NCBI RefSeq assembly: GCF_023558375.1
Contig: NZ_CP083761.1
Location: 3,832,501 to 3,896,500 of the forward strand
Direction: 5' to 3'
Length of the DNA stretch: 64,000 nucleotides
Origin: Chroococcidiopsis sp. CCMEE 29
Lineage (GTDB): Bacteria > Cyanobacteriota > Cyanobacteriia > Cyanobacteriales > Chroococcidiopsidaceae
Position 1 is the first letter of the stretch. Every line of letters begins with the position of its first letter. Made by a program: the position numbers and the translations under genes. Shown here one piece after another: positions 43,252 to 53,192 of the stretch. A model generated the notes under the pieces. That model searched no databases. It was not told the DNA's origin and was given only the letters and a program-made list of their open reading frames with translations.

Positions 43252-44748
43252 ATGATTGCCCCACTAACGTGCCAAAATTATATTAATGGTGGCTGGATAC
43301 CAGCTCAGTCAGGAGCTACCCTGGAAAGCCGCAATCCTGCTGACTGGCGAGAACTCGTAGCAACTTTTCCGAAGTCCGGTGCTGCCGATGTGGATGCAGC
43401 TGTCGCAGCTGCTCGTAAAGCTTATCGAACTTGGCGACTTGTTCCAGCGCCAGCCCGTGCCGAAATGATTTATCGGGTGGGGGAACTGCTACTCCAGCAC
43501 AAAGAGAAACTCGCCCAGCTGATCGCTCAAGAGATGGGTAAGCCGATTACAGAAGCTCGTGGAGATATCCAAGAGGGGATTGATTGTGCTCTCTACAATG
43601 CTGGAGAAGGTCGCCGCTTATTTGGGCAGACAACGCCTTCAGAAATGCCCAACAAATTTGCCATGACAGTGCGAATGCCCGTAGGAGTATGCGCCTTGAT
43701 TACTCCTTGGAATTTCCCAGTCGCCATCCCCTGCTGGAAAGCAATGCCAGCCTTAGTCTGTGGCAATACAGTCATCCTCAAACCCGCTAAGGATACTCCC
43801 GCTTGCGCTACTTTACTAATCCAGCTGTTCCAGGAGGCGGGCTTACCCGCGGGGGTAATCAATCTGGTGCAGGGTTCTGGTGAGGAAGTGGGACGAGCCT
43901 TAATTGAGCATCCCGGTATTGACTTGGTGTCGTTTACCGGGTCTTCCCGAACTGGGGCAGAGGTTGGAGCAGCCTGTGGACGCACCCATAAGCGGGTATG
44001 CCTGGAATTGGGCGGCAAAAATGCCCAAGTCGTGATGGAAGATGCAGACTTGGAACTAGCACTTGAAGGTGCGCTTTGGGGAGCTTTTGGTACGACTGGT
44101 CAACGCTGCACTACAACCAGCCGTCTCATCCTACACCGCGATATTAAGGATGAATTTACTGCTAAATTACTGGAACGAACTCAGAAATTGCGTCTGGGTT
44201 CTGGCACCGACCCCTTAACTGAGGTAGGTCCCTTGATCAACTCAGCCCAACTTCAACGAGTGAGTCATTATCTGGAAATTGCTCACGCTGAGGGGGCAAA
44301 GGTACTAATAGGGGGGGAGAAAAATAGTAAGGGAGAACTCCAACACGGTTACTTTTTTCAGCCAACCATTCTTGACAAAGTTAGCCCCGATATGCAGGTG
44401 GCTCGTGAAGAGATATTTGGACCTGTTTTAGTATTAATTGAGGTGAAATCATTTGAAGAGGCGATCGCGGTCCTGAATGACACGCCATACGGTTTATCCT
44501 CGTCGGTTTACACCTGTAATCTGAACCGAGCTTTCCAAGCTATGCGCGACATTGAGGCAGGAATTACCTATATTAATGGTCCAACCATCGGAGCAGAAGT
44601 GCATCTGCCCTTTGGTGGGGTTAAACAAACGGGTAATGGTCACCGGGAGGCAGGCAGTGCTGCTCTTGATGTGTTTACAGAATGGAAAACTGTCTACGTA
44701 GACTTTTCCGGGAGTTTGCAACGCGCCCAAATTGATAATCGCGCCTAA
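43252..44748 (+). CDS. Aldehyde dehydrogenase family protein
   Basis: 498-residue NAD(P)-dependent aldehyde dehydrogenase. Visible: ITPWNFPVAIPCWK (nucleotide fold), SFTGSSRTGAEVG, catalytic Glu in LELGGKNAQ and catalytic Cys C286 in GTTGQRCTTTS, then EIFGPVL and PFGGVKQTGNGHREAG. The substrate is not obvious; LELGGKN and the GQRCTT segment recall semialdehyde and piperideine-6-carboxylate dehydrogenases. The upstream TTG at 43234 is less likely than ATG at 43252, which follows TGGAGGTG by about 8 bases. Confidence 0.9.
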   Translation: MIAPLTCQNYINGGWIPAQSGATLESRNPADWRELVATFPKSGAADVDAAVAAARKAYRTWRLVPAPARAEMIYRVGELLLQHKEKLAQLIAQEMGKPITEARGDIQEGIDCALYNAGEGRRLFGQTTPSEMPNKFAMTVRMPVGVCALITPWNFPVAIPCWKAMPALVCGNTVILKPAKDTPACATLLIQLFQEAGLPAGVINLVQGSGEEVGRALIEHPGIDLVSFTGSSRTGAEVGAACGRTHKRVCLELGGKNAQVVMEDADLELALEGALWGAFGTTGQRCTTTSRLILHRDIKDEFTAKLLERTQKLRLGSGTDPLTEVGPLINSAQLQRVSHYLEIAHAEGAKVLIGGEKNSKGELQHGYFFQPTILDKVSPDMQVAREEIFGPVLVLIEVKSFEEAIAVLNDTPYGLSSSVYTCNLNRAFQAMRDIEAGITYINGPTIGAEVHLPFGGVKQTGNGHREAGSAALDVFTEWKTVYVDFSGSLQRAQIDNRA

Positions 44749-44752
44749 AGCT

Positions 44753-47137
44753 TCAGGAAAAACTACCAATCTCAACAATCGGCAACAACAACGTTTCCTC
44801 AATCCACTCTCGCAGGTTGGAAGATACTTCACAGCCACTGTTGAGGCAATCCAGCAGCAACTGTTTGGCAGCATAGTACTGCTTCAGCACTTCCTGCTGC
44901 TGATTGCTGAATTGCCACTGATGATTGATGTTGCGATACCGAAGTATCAGAAACTTCAATTTCTCAGTCCAAGTCTGACCGTTAGCCCTCCACCATTCCT
45001 GCAACCTGTCTCTGCCTTGCTCCGAGGCAGGTAGTTGTTCTTTAAGGTGTTGTAGCGATTCGCCTAATGGCAATAGTTTCGCCTCACTGTGTAACCCAGT
45101 TCCATAGCCAAAAGCTAGTTCAAGGGGAAGAGCAAAGCTGAGAGCAAGGACTCGCTCCCAAGATGGGTCACAAGGCAGGCCAAGGCTTAAGGATAGCGCT
45201 CGGTTAAGAGCCAGATCTAGAGCCAAATCAGGAGCAAGATTACCAGCAAGTCGCGGATCAATGGCAAGAGCAAGAGACAGATCGCGAGCCAAACTCAACT
45301 CGCGGGGAAGAACCAGTGTCAGGTAAAAGGCACGAATAGCTGCGGATTTGTAGGGAGCCTGAACTGAAAGAGATTTCAGATGAAGCCAGATCAAGAACTG
45401 CTGTAATTTCTGATCGTCAGCCAGCAGTCCATCGCTGTATTGATGCATTGATTGCATCAGAGCATCGACATTTTCTACCATGCCAGCCACGAGTAGAAAA
45501 ACTTCGCGCCAACGGGGTTCAGTCATGTGACTGACCAACTGATCCAGATTTTTTTCCAAGCTTTGAGAGTCAGAGTTAGCGACAAAGTTTCTAGCTGTTA
45601 AATACTCTTGAAACGTTAGATGCGAAAACGAGTAAACTCCTCGCGCCCGCTCCACCAGTAGTCCATGTTGAGCCTCTATTGATTTCAGCACTGCTTCACT
45701 ATTGAGTTGCAGTACCTCTGGATCAGTTTGGGCATTGGGTAAGGTACTTAAATAGTCTGCTATGTATTGCTGAATCTGGCTTTGGGCAAAAAAATAATGA
45801 CCTTGCTCAAAGGTGATAGTAGCAATTTGGCTCAGCAGTTTGATCTTTTGGGGTAAAGACAACTGACGATAAATTTCATCCCGTTTAATCCCCCGCGCCT
45901 CATCCCAGCGAACTAGCAGAATTTCTAGTCCTTGTTTGTAGAGGTCAGCTCGTTTAGAGGGAAAGTCTGATTTGGCATAAAATACACAACAAACCAGATT
46001 AAGCAGGATTGGTGTCTTAGCTAATTCACGAATTAGCCAATTTTCCGCCAACTGCAACTTCTGCATGAACTGAGCTGCCTTGGCTAACCCTTGCTCCCTG
46101 GAATTCTTGCCAACGATGACAAACCACTTTTGGGCAAAGGCTTCAATTTGGCAGGAGTCAAAATCGGCAATCTCAATGTCAGTGAAACCCTCAAATCGGT
46201 ACTGCTGAGTGGCAATTCGACAGGTGACAATCAAATGATTGTTGTAATACTCCTCAGACAACTTGCGAATTTGCTTCAGGACTTCACCTCTTTCCTCCTC
46301 CTGCACTTCATCCAAACCATCCAGCAAAATCAAAGCTTTGCCGTGATGGAGCAAAGTCTCGAACTGGTATGCTGAAATGTTGTTTTTGCAAAACTCTTGG
46401 CGGATATAGTTCAACAAGCTGAAGTCACTTGCCTCAGTGGCATCTTCCGCAAAGTTTTTCAGCCGAATAAAAATCGGTACCCGGTCGGGTAATAACTCGC
46501 CTTGATTACATTGCATGGCGATATGTTGCAAAAGAGTCGTTTTACCACATCCAGGTTTGCCCAGGATCATCAGCTTGGAGTAGGCAGCAACTGCCTTTAA
46601 CGCTGGAACTCGTGCTTGAAAAATTTGGCTCAAGTCAACGCTGACAAACTCTTCTGGGCTGAAGTTTTGTAAGTTAGAGACCTCTACCCAGTTTTGCCTA
46701 GGGTTTGCTTCTTGAATATTAATATTGACATAAATGTCCTTTAACTCAATCAGTTGGGCAATATCTAACAACCGGATGGTGCCACATTGAGCTTGAACCT
46801 TGTTGGAGCGGCGCGATCGCACCATTTGCACCAAGTGATCAATATCTCGGCTGTTGTCCTGAGCCTGCGCCTTCGTTGGTACCTCACTCGGTAGATCAGC
46901 AATCTCTTGCCAATCCAGATCTAGCCGAAAGCAAATCTCCATGAAGATATGACGCTCAATCGGCTTGCCTGAAAAGAATTTCCAAATTGGCTGGCGAGTT
47001 TCAATCCCTACCTCATTCGCTAGGTATTCTTGCGTCCATGCCTTAGTTTTGAAAGCTTTTTGCGCTTTTCTAATTCCTAGGTCAGATGCTTGGAGCGATC
47101 GCCGTGCCATGTATTGAGATTCTCCCGTTGTGATCAC
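44753..47137 (-). CDS. HTH-NACHT STAND NTPase
   Basis: 794-residue signalling ATPase. N-terminal helix-turn-helix-like region (KAWTQEYLANEVGIETRQPIWKFFSG, about 30-75), NACHT domain with Walker A GKPGCGKTTLL (K199) and Walker B ALILLDGLDEVQEE, GPFF-type YSFSHLTFQEYLTARNF, then a C-terminal helical part with a Leu/Ala-rich run (LAPDLALDLALNRALSLSLG). Start may be M10 (MARRSLQAS, 47110). Bacterial NACHT proteins include anti-phage effectors; a defence role here is inference. No separate effector gene lies next to it. Confidence 0.88.
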   Translation of the reverse strand: MITTGESQYMARRSLQASDLGIRKAQKAFKTKAWTQEYLANEVGIETRQPIWKFFSGKPIERHIFMEICFRLDLDWQEIADLPSEVPTKAQAQDNSRDIDHLVQMVRSRRSNKVQAQCGTIRLLDIAQLIELKDIYVNINIQEANPRQNWVEVSNLQNFSPEEFVSVDLSQIFQARVPALKAVAAYSKLMILGKPGCGKTTLLQHIAMQCNQGELLPDRVPIFIRLKNFAEDATEASDFSLLNYIRQEFCKNNISAYQFETLLHHGKALILLDGLDEVQEEERGEVLKQIRKLSEEYYNNHLIVTCRIATQQYRFEGFTDIEIADFDSCQIEAFAQKWFVIVGKNSREQGLAKAAQFMQKLQLAENWLIRELAKTPILLNLVCCVFYAKSDFPSKRADLYKQGLEILLVRWDEARGIKRDEIYRQLSLPQKIKLLSQIATITFEQGHYFFAQSQIQQYIADYLSTLPNAQTDPEVLQLNSEAVLKSIEAQHGLLVERARGVYSFSHLTFQEYLTARNFVANSDSQSLEKNLDQLVSHMTEPRWREVFLLVAGMVENVDALMQSMHQYSDGLLADDQKLQQFLIWLHLKSLSVQAPYKSAAIRAFYLTLVLPRELSLARDLSLALAIDPRLAGNLAPDLALDLALNRALSLSLGLPCDPSWERVLALSFALPLELAFGYGTGLHSEAKLLPLGESLQHLKEQLPASEQGRDRLQEWWRANGQTWTEKLKFLILRYRNINHQWQFSNQQQEVLKQYYAAKQLLLDCLNSGCEVSSNLREWIEETLLLPIVEIGSFS

Positions 47138-47855
47138 ATTAAGGTCTTAAAGAAGCTTTTTAAGAAATGCTCTGATTTAGTTATTGCAACCGAGAACTGA
47201 CCAGTGTAGTTTGACGCTAAAAAACCGGCAACACGGAGAGATTATTCTCGGAGCTTCAATTGCCGTCAGAATAGATATCTTCCATCCCCCGTCATAACTA
47301 CCCCCGTCTCGGTCTAAATCTACCAATTTCAACTTGACTGAACCCCATGGCAAAATTTTGTAACAGATATCATTTCGCCGCCTAAGGAACTCGCTAGTAG
47401 ACTCATAAACTCAACATCGCCATCAGAATCCAGGAGTTTTATCAAAAATACTTTCGAGCAAGCTTGAGTTTTTGCAACAGAGCTAGTTTTCTTGCTCAGC
47501 TAAGAGCCAGTTCAGTATTTAAAGTATTCTTCCCTAACTTGCCTCCATCTGTTTGATTTCTTTATCCCCCCCAGAGGACTGTATCTTTATACTTTTACAG
47601 AATGTATCGGGGATTACAATTGATTTTTGTTAAAAATTCTTAAGGCTTATAGCCCAATATTCTTACAGAAGACAATCCTATCATAGGAAATCGTTTATAC
47701 CAAAAGTTTTTCGTCTGGAAAACTTTTTTAAATCTACAGATCTTGCACCCATTGATGTTGGGCTAAAGCCTACGGCTAAGTTCACCTAGGCAAACTGATA
47801 CATCACTCTCGCCTCTCGCCCCTCGCCCCTTTTTAATGAGCATCAGTGCAAGATT
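47138..47855. other. 718-bp gap between NACHT and hybrid kinase genes
   Basis: No protein-like frame found. Divergent promoters for both neighbours must lie here but none is clear. A CTCTCGCCTCTCGCCCCTCGCCCC low-complexity run sits at about 47808-47835, just upstream of the kinase start. Confidence 0.5.
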
Positions 47856-50800
47856 ATGAGAAGAACATTATGCCGCATCATAAAGGAGCACTTGGGAATG
47901 CATAACACAAACGCTCTAATTAGCCAACTTCATATGAAGATGGAGGTGATGCTCGGTGCTATGAGTGAAGCGATCGCCTGGACGGATGCAGAGGCACTTG
48001 CTGAAAGTGAAGCTAAATTCCGTTCACTAATTCAAAATAGCTCAGACATCATCACTATTCTTGAGCCGGATGGGACTGTGCAGTACGAAAGTCCCTCGAT
48101 TGAGAAAATTTTGGGCTATAAACCAGCAGAAATGATTGGTAAAAATGCTTTTGAGTTTATTCACCCAAACGATGTTCTGAATGTTTTTAACGTTTTTAAT
48201 CAGGTTCTCCAAAACTCGGATATTACTCTATCCGTAGAGTACCGTTTTCGGCATAAAGACGGCTCGTGGTGTTTTCTTGAATCGACTGGCAGCAATCTGC
48301 TTAACAATCCCTCTGTGGCAGGCATTGTTGTCAACTCCCGCGACATCACACAGCGCAAGCAGACAGAGGAAGCGCTACAGGAGTCGCAGCTGATGCTACA
48401 GTTGGTGATGGATAACATCCCGCAATCTATATTTTGGAAGGATAGAAACTCTGTTTACTTGGGTTGCAATCGCAATTTTGCACAAGCAGCAGGTTTTAGC
48501 AGTCCAGAGAACATAGTTGGCAAGACTGACTTCGACTTGCCGTGGCAGAAAGAGGAGACAAGTTGGTATCGCGAATGTGACCGTCGAGTTATGGAGACGG
48601 ATACAGCTGAATATCATATTATCGAAACCCAACTCCAAGCTAATGGCAAACAGGTCTGGGTAGATACGAATAAGGTTCCACTCCGGAATTGTGGGGGAAA
48701 TGTTGTCGGCGTCCTTGGCACCTTTGAAGATATCACACAGCGCAAGCAGGCTGAAGCAGCACTAAGTGAGAGCCAGCGCAAGCTAGCCACCCTAATTGAC
48801 TCGCTTCCAGGCATTGTCTTCTCCTGTGCAAATGATCCCGATTGGTCGATGACATACCTGAGCGAAGGTTGCTTTAACGTAACTGGGTATACAAGTGGAG
48901 AACTTGTGGGCAATGGGAAGGTTTCGTACAACTCTATTACTCATGTTGAGGATTTACCAAAAGTTCTAGATGCAATTAACAGGGCGATCGCCAAACGACA
49001 ACCTTATGTAGTTGAATATCGCATTCATACCAAGTGGGGCGACGAGAAATGGCTGTGGGAAAAGGGGAGTGGAATATTTGATAGCAACGGTGAGGTATTG
49101 GGACTTGAAGGCTTCATCACCGACACCACCCAGCGTAAGCGAGCGGAGGAGGAGTTAGTCCAGACGATCCAGAAGTTGCAGGAGCAGATCGCCAGGCGTC
49201 AACGGGTGGAGGTAGCACTACGCAAGAGCGAGCAGCGATATCAGAACTTGTATGATTGTGCGCCCGATATGTATTTCTCTGTCACAGCTGATGGAATGAT
49301 AGCATCCGTCAATCAGTTTGGTGCTGACAGTTTGGGTTATGGCAAAGAGACATTAACTGGCAAATCCGTTTGGAGCATTGTTTATGAGGAGGATCAGCAG
49401 CAGGTTCAAAAGCAAGTTGCCAAAATCTTTAGTGAAAAGTTAGCAAGAAGTGAATTGATATTTCGCAAAGTGCGCCAAGATGGTTCAACTCTCTGGGTAC
49501 ACGAACGCACCCAGTTAATCTTGGACGAGGAGCATAAACCAATTGAATTGCGCATTATCTGCAGAGACATCACCGAGCGCAAGCGGACAGAGGAGAAATT
49601 GGCAAAGCGGGAGCGCTACTTGTCAGGGCTGGTCGAAGTGCAGCGCCGCTTGTTGAATTCCCAAGATGCGGCAAATTTCTACACCAAGGTACTGGAACCG
49701 CTAGGACAAGCTTCAGGTGCGAGCCGGGTTTACGTATTTGAGAACCACTGCGATGCGGCAGGTCGTCTATTGATGAGTCAGCGTGCTGAGTGGTGTGCCG
49801 AAGGCATCCCCTCGGGAGATAACAACCCGATTCTTCAGAACCTCCCCTACGAAGACTTTTTTCCTCGATGGGCTAAGGTGTTGGCGCAGGGCGAAATCGT
49901 TACGGGGCTAGTGGCGGAATGTCCTGAGACAGAGCGGCTAATTTTAGAGCCGCAGGGCATCCTGTCAATCCTGATTTTGCCCCTCAATGTGAATGGCAAG
50001 TTTTTCGGTTTTATCGGCTTTGATAACTGCACTGAAGTTCGCATGTGGGAAGCGTCGGAAGTAAACCTTTTGAGTGCAGCAGCAGCAGCCATTTCGCTAG
50101 CTCTGGAGCACAAGCGCGTGGAACAGGCACTGCGTAAAAGTGAAGCAACAAATCGAGCCCTCCTGACCGCAATACCAGATTTGATGCTTCGAGTGAGCAA
50201 AGATGGTACCTATCTTGACTGTGTGCCAACAAACGACTTCGCCCCGCTTGTGCCTATCAGTGAATTGTTAGGCAAGAGAGTGTATGAGGTATTGCCACCA
50301 GAGATAGCTCAGCCAGCGATGTTCTACATAGAGAAAGCACTCTCTACGGGTGAAATCCAAATCTTTGAGTATCAGCTGCCAAAAAACGGCAAAATAATGG
50401 ATTACGAAGCTCGGATAGTTGTTTGTGGAGAAGATGAAGTTCTGATTATTGTCCGCGACATCACCGAGCGCAAGCAAGCAGAGGCAGCAATTGAGAGAGA
50501 GCGCAATCAGTTAAGGCAAATTATCACTAATGCGCCCGTTGCCATGGCTATGTTCGATACACAAATGCGCTATCTCACCCACAGTCAAAAGTGGCTAACA
50601 CTGTACGGTCTGGAGGAGCATTCGCTGCTCGGTCGTAGCGAATACGAGGTATTCCCAGACATTCCCGAAAAATGGAAGTTGAATCACCAACGTGCCCTTA
50701 AAGGCGAAGCATTATCCAGCTCAGAGGATGTATGGGAGCGGGAAGACGGCTCCAAAGACTATCAACGCTGGGCTCTTCACCCGTGGTATAAGCTCAATGG

Positions 50801-52436
50801 CGAGGTGGGTGGAATTGTAATTGCGGTAGAGCGGATCAAAGAGTTGGTAAAAGCACGGGAAGCAGCTTTCGAAGCATCGCGGCTCAAGTCTGAGTTCTTA
50901 GCCACTATGAGTCACGAGCTCCGGACGCCCCTAAATGCCGTAATTGGGATGACAGGTTTGCTGTTGAATACAGAATTGAGATCCGATCAACGAGGCTTTG
51001 TCAAGATTATTCGCCGTAGCAGTGACAAATTACTCACCATTATTAACGACATTCTGGACTTCTCCAAAATCGAATCCGGCAAATTGGAGTTGGAACAGCA
51101 ACCGTTCGATCTACAAACTTGTGTGGAGGAATCCCTCAGTCTAGTGGCTTCCCAGGCAGCAGAAAAAAGCTTAAAGCTAGCATACTCGATTGCTCCGCCA
51201 ACCCCAAAAACAATCATTGGGGATGCTGCTCGCCTCGGCCAAATCTTAGTCAATCTACTCAGTAATGCTGTCAAATTCACAGAAACAGGAGAAGTGATGG
51301 TTTCAGTGACAGCCCAGCAGAAGAGAGCAGGGGGAGCAGGGGGAGCAGGGGGAGATTATGAAATTCAATTTGCGGTCAAAGATACAGGCATTGGTATTCC
51401 CCAAGAGCGGATGGAGAAACTGTTCAAGTCCTTCAGCCAAGTCGATTCTTCCATTAGCCGTCGCTATGGGGGTACAGGACTAGGTTTAGCTATCTGTAAA
51501 CAGCTAACGGAAATTATGGGAGGACGCACCTGGGTCGAGAGCCAAGTAGGTCAAGGCTCGACCTTTTATTTCACGTTGGTTGCCCAAGCCAGTTCCTTCC
51601 AACTGGATAGCTCTGAGGAGACGATACAAGCGATACCCCGCCTCGCTGAACAGTTACCCCTACGGATTCTGTTAGCCGAAGATAATCGGGTGAACCAGCA
51701 GGTTGCCCTGCTGACGTTAGAGCAGCTTGGATATCATGCCGATGCAGTCAGTAATGGACTAGAGGTACTGCAGTCGCTACGCCGTCAGCCCTATAATGTG
51801 GTGTTAATGGATATCCAGATGCCAGAAATGGATGGATTATCTACCACCCGGCAGATCTACCAGGAATGGTCGCCAGATCGGCGACCCCGGATTATTGCCC
51901 TAACTGCCTATGCCACTGAAGATAACTGGAAGCAGTGTCTGGCAGTGGGCATGGATGACTACATCAGCAAACCGATTCAAATCACAAAACTCATCCGCGC
52001 TCTAAGCCAGTGTCAGCCAAATAAAGAGGACACGGGAACACCTAGACACCCTGACACGGGGAATTTCTCTGCGTCCTCTTCCCTAGCCCCTCTTGATACC
52101 AAGGTGCTGCAATCATTACGCAAGATGACGGGCACCAGAGCCGCCGAAGTTCTGCCTCAGCTAATTGATAACTATCTAGAAGAAGCTCCACAACTGCTAC
52201 AAGCAATGCGTGCTGCCGTAGTGAGCGAAGATACAGCAGCACTGCAGCAAGCTGCTCACACTCTGAGAGGGACGAGTGCTACCCTGGGTGCGACACATCT
52301 CTCCCAGCTGTGTAAAACTTTGGAAACTATGGGCAGCACTAGTATCACCGCAGGAGCGTTGGCTAGTGTGTTGCTAGTTGAGGCAGAGTATGAAACAGTC
52401 AAAACTGCCTTGCAAATGGAATGCCAGCGAGGTTAG
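47856..52436 (+). CDS. Multi-PAS/GAF hybrid histidine kinase with REC and HPt
   Basis: 1526-residue phosphorelay sensor. In order: a shortened N-terminal PAS-like piece ([15 protein letters not shown]), PAS domains about residues 52-170, 175-297, 305-430 and 458-580, a GAF domain (about 598-755), two more PAS domains (762-880 and 883-1000), HisKA with H1020 ([14 protein letters not shown]), HATPase (N1137 in [24 protein letters not shown]), REC with D1319 (VLMDIQMP) and HPt with H1468 ([13 protein letters not shown]). There are no membrane segments, so it is cytosolic. Repeat-derived linkers occur: [12 protein letters not shown] (in the ATPase domain) and a Ser/Pro/Thr linker after REC. The convergent response-regulator gene may be its partner. 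Confidence 0.92.
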   Translation: MRRTLCRIIKEHLGMHNTNALISQLHMKMEVMLGAMSEAIAWTDAEALAESEAKFRSLIQNSSDIITILEPDGTVQYESPSIEKILGYKPAEMIGKNAFEFIHPNDVLNVFNVFNQVLQNSDITLSVEYRFRHKDGSWCFLESTGSNLLNNPSVAGIVVNSRDITQRKQTEEALQESQLMLQLVMDNIPQSIFWKDRNSVYLGCNRNFAQAAGFSSPENIVGKTDFDLPWQKEETSWYRECDRRVMETDTAEYHIIETQLQANGKQVWVDTNKVPLRNCGGNVVGVLGTFEDITQRKQAEAALSESQRKLATLIDSLPGIVFSCANDPDWSMTYLSEGCFNVTGYTSGELVGNGKVSYNSITHVEDLPKVLDAINRAIAKRQPYVVEYRIHTKWGDEKWLWEKGSGIFDSNGEVLGLEGFITDTTQRKRAEEELVQTIQKLQEQIARRQRVEVALRKSEQRYQNLYDCAPDMYFSVTADGMIASVNQFGADSLGYGKETLTGKSVWSIVYEEDQQQVQKQVAKIFSEKLARSELIFRKVRQDGSTLWVHERTQLILDEEHKPIELRIICRDITERKRTEEKLAKRERYLSGLVEVQRRLLNSQDAANFYTKVLEPLGQASGASRVYVFENHCDAAGRLLMSQRAEWCAEGIPSGDNNPILQNLPYEDFFPRWAKVLAQGEIVTGLVAECPETERLILEPQGILSILILPLNVNGKFFGFIGFDNCTEVRMWEASEVNLLSAAAAAISLALEHKRVEQALRKSEATNRALLTAIPDLMLRVSKDGTYLDCVPTNDFAPLVPISELLGKRVYEVLPPEIAQPAMFYIEKALSTGEIQIFEYQLPKNGKIMDYEARIVVCGEDEVLIIVRDITERKQAEAAIERERNQLRQIITNAPVAMAMFDTQMRYLTHSQKWLTLYGLEEHSLLGRSEYEVFPDIPEKWKLNHQRALKGEALSSSEDVWEREDGSKDYQRWALHPWYKLNGEVGGIVIAVERIKELVKAREAAFEASRLKSEFLATMSHELRTPLNAVIGMTGLLLNTELRSDQRGFVKIIRRSSDKLLTIINDILDFSKIESGKLELEQQPFDLQTCVEESLSLVASQAAEKSLKLAYSIAPPTPKTIIGDAARLGQILVNLLSNAVKFTETGEVMVSVTAQQKRAGGAGGAGGDYEIQFAVKDTGIGIPQERMEKLFKSFSQVDSSISRRYGGTGLGLAICKQLTEIMGGRTWVESQVGQGSTFYFTLVAQASSFQLDSSEETIQAIPRLAEQLPLRILLAEDNRVNQQVALLTLEQLGYHADAVSNGLEVLQSLRRQPYNVVLMDIQMPEMDGLSTTRQIYQEWSPDRRPRIIALTAYATEDNWKQCLAVGMDDYISKPIQITKLIRALSQCQPNKEDTGTPRHPDTGNFSASSSLAPLDTKVLQSLRKMTGTRAAEVLPQLIDNYLEEAPQLLQAMRAAVVSEDTAALQQAAHTLRGTSATLGATHLSQLCKTLETMGSTSITAGALASVLLVEAEYETVKTALQMECQRG

Positions 52437-52470
52437 ATTGGCAGAATTGAACAGGACGCGGGAACGAGGG

Positions 52471-52534
52471 GACGCGGGGACGCGGAGAATAAAGGATGTA
52501 TCACCCCATCACCTCATTCCCGCGTCCCCGCGTC
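52471..52534. terminator. GC-rich hairpin between convergent kinase and regulator genes
   Basis: GACGCGGGGACGCGG (52471-52485) pairs perfectly with CCGCGTCCCCGCGTC (52520-52534) over 15 bp; loop 34 bases. The right arm touches the regulator's stop codon. There is no T-run, but it may end transcripts from both sides. It is also a repeat: tandem GACGCGGG words flank it. Confidence 0.5.
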
Positions 52535-53015
52535 ATTTCTTGTCCATTTCCTCGTAATGAACTACTAAGCGGGCTAAACGCTCCCGTTCTTGATTGGCTT
52601 CCTCTAACTGCTTATAGAGTTGGGATTGTTGGAGCAGATGACGCAGGCGATAACGCAGTACTGTCCAGTGAATCGGTTTAGTGATGTAATCAGTCGCACC
52701 CACTACAAAAGCTCGCTCAACTGCATCTGGATCGTCAAGCACTGTGATCATTAATACAGGCGTGCGTTCACACTCAGGGAGATTCCTTAATTTAGTACAA
52801 CAGGCAAAGCCATCCATGGTTGGCATGACAGCATCCAGCAAGATTGCGTCGGGCTGACGCTGTTGATAAGCGGCTAAACACGCTTCGCCATCTTGGGCTT
52901 CGAGCACTTGGTAGCCTTCTTGTTCCAGTGCTAGACGCAGCAGCATTCGCATGGATTTGTCGTCATCGACTACAAAAATTAACGGACAGCCTTTCTGGAC
53001 AAGGTGGGTGTTCAC
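52533..53015 (-). CDS. Response regulator (REC with C-terminal coiled coil)
   Basis: 160-residue single-domain response regulator: acidic pocket DDD (17-19), phospho-acceptor D61 in LLDAVMP, T in LMITVLDD and K in YITKP. There is no DNA-binding domain; the last 35 residues (QSQLYKQLEEANQERERLARL) form a coiled coil for partner binding or dimerisation. It lies convergent to the large hybrid kinase, a possible phosphorelay partner. Confidence 0.9.
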   Translation of the reverse strand: MNTHLVQKGCPLIFVVDDDKSMRMLLRLALEQEGYQVLEAQDGEACLAAYQQRQPDAILLDAVMPTMDGFACCTKLRNLPECERTPVLMITVLDDPDAVERAFVVGATDYITKPIHWTVLRYRLRHLLQQSQLYKQLEEANQERERLARLVVHYEEMDKK

Positions 53016-53058
53016 AAGTTATCTAAACTTAGACAGAAACACAACTATAACAATTTAT

Positions 53059-53136
53059 ACTTATACATTGCTTACATCAAGTTATACAATTTCTTGGACG
53101 CGATCGCAAACAGGTCTTGTGCATACTTTATATGGA
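53059..53136 (+). repeat. Leader-like repeat, copy A, upstream of the NB-ARC gene
   Basis: ACTTATAC...AAGTTATACAATTTCTTGGACGCGATCGCAAACAGG...GCATACTT. Similar, in the same order and with the central GACGCGATCGCAAACA, to 54942-55023. Several TTATAC words are present. Confidence 0.6.
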
Positions 53137-53192
53137 CTAAGCACAGCAGTAGTGCAAACTCCTTCCATTTGTCACATCGCCATCAGAAAAAA

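Noticed and set aside
53004-53192. 63-codon N-terminal extension of the NB-ARC protein
   Set aside because: Encoded by leader-like repeat DNA that also overlaps the response-regulator start.
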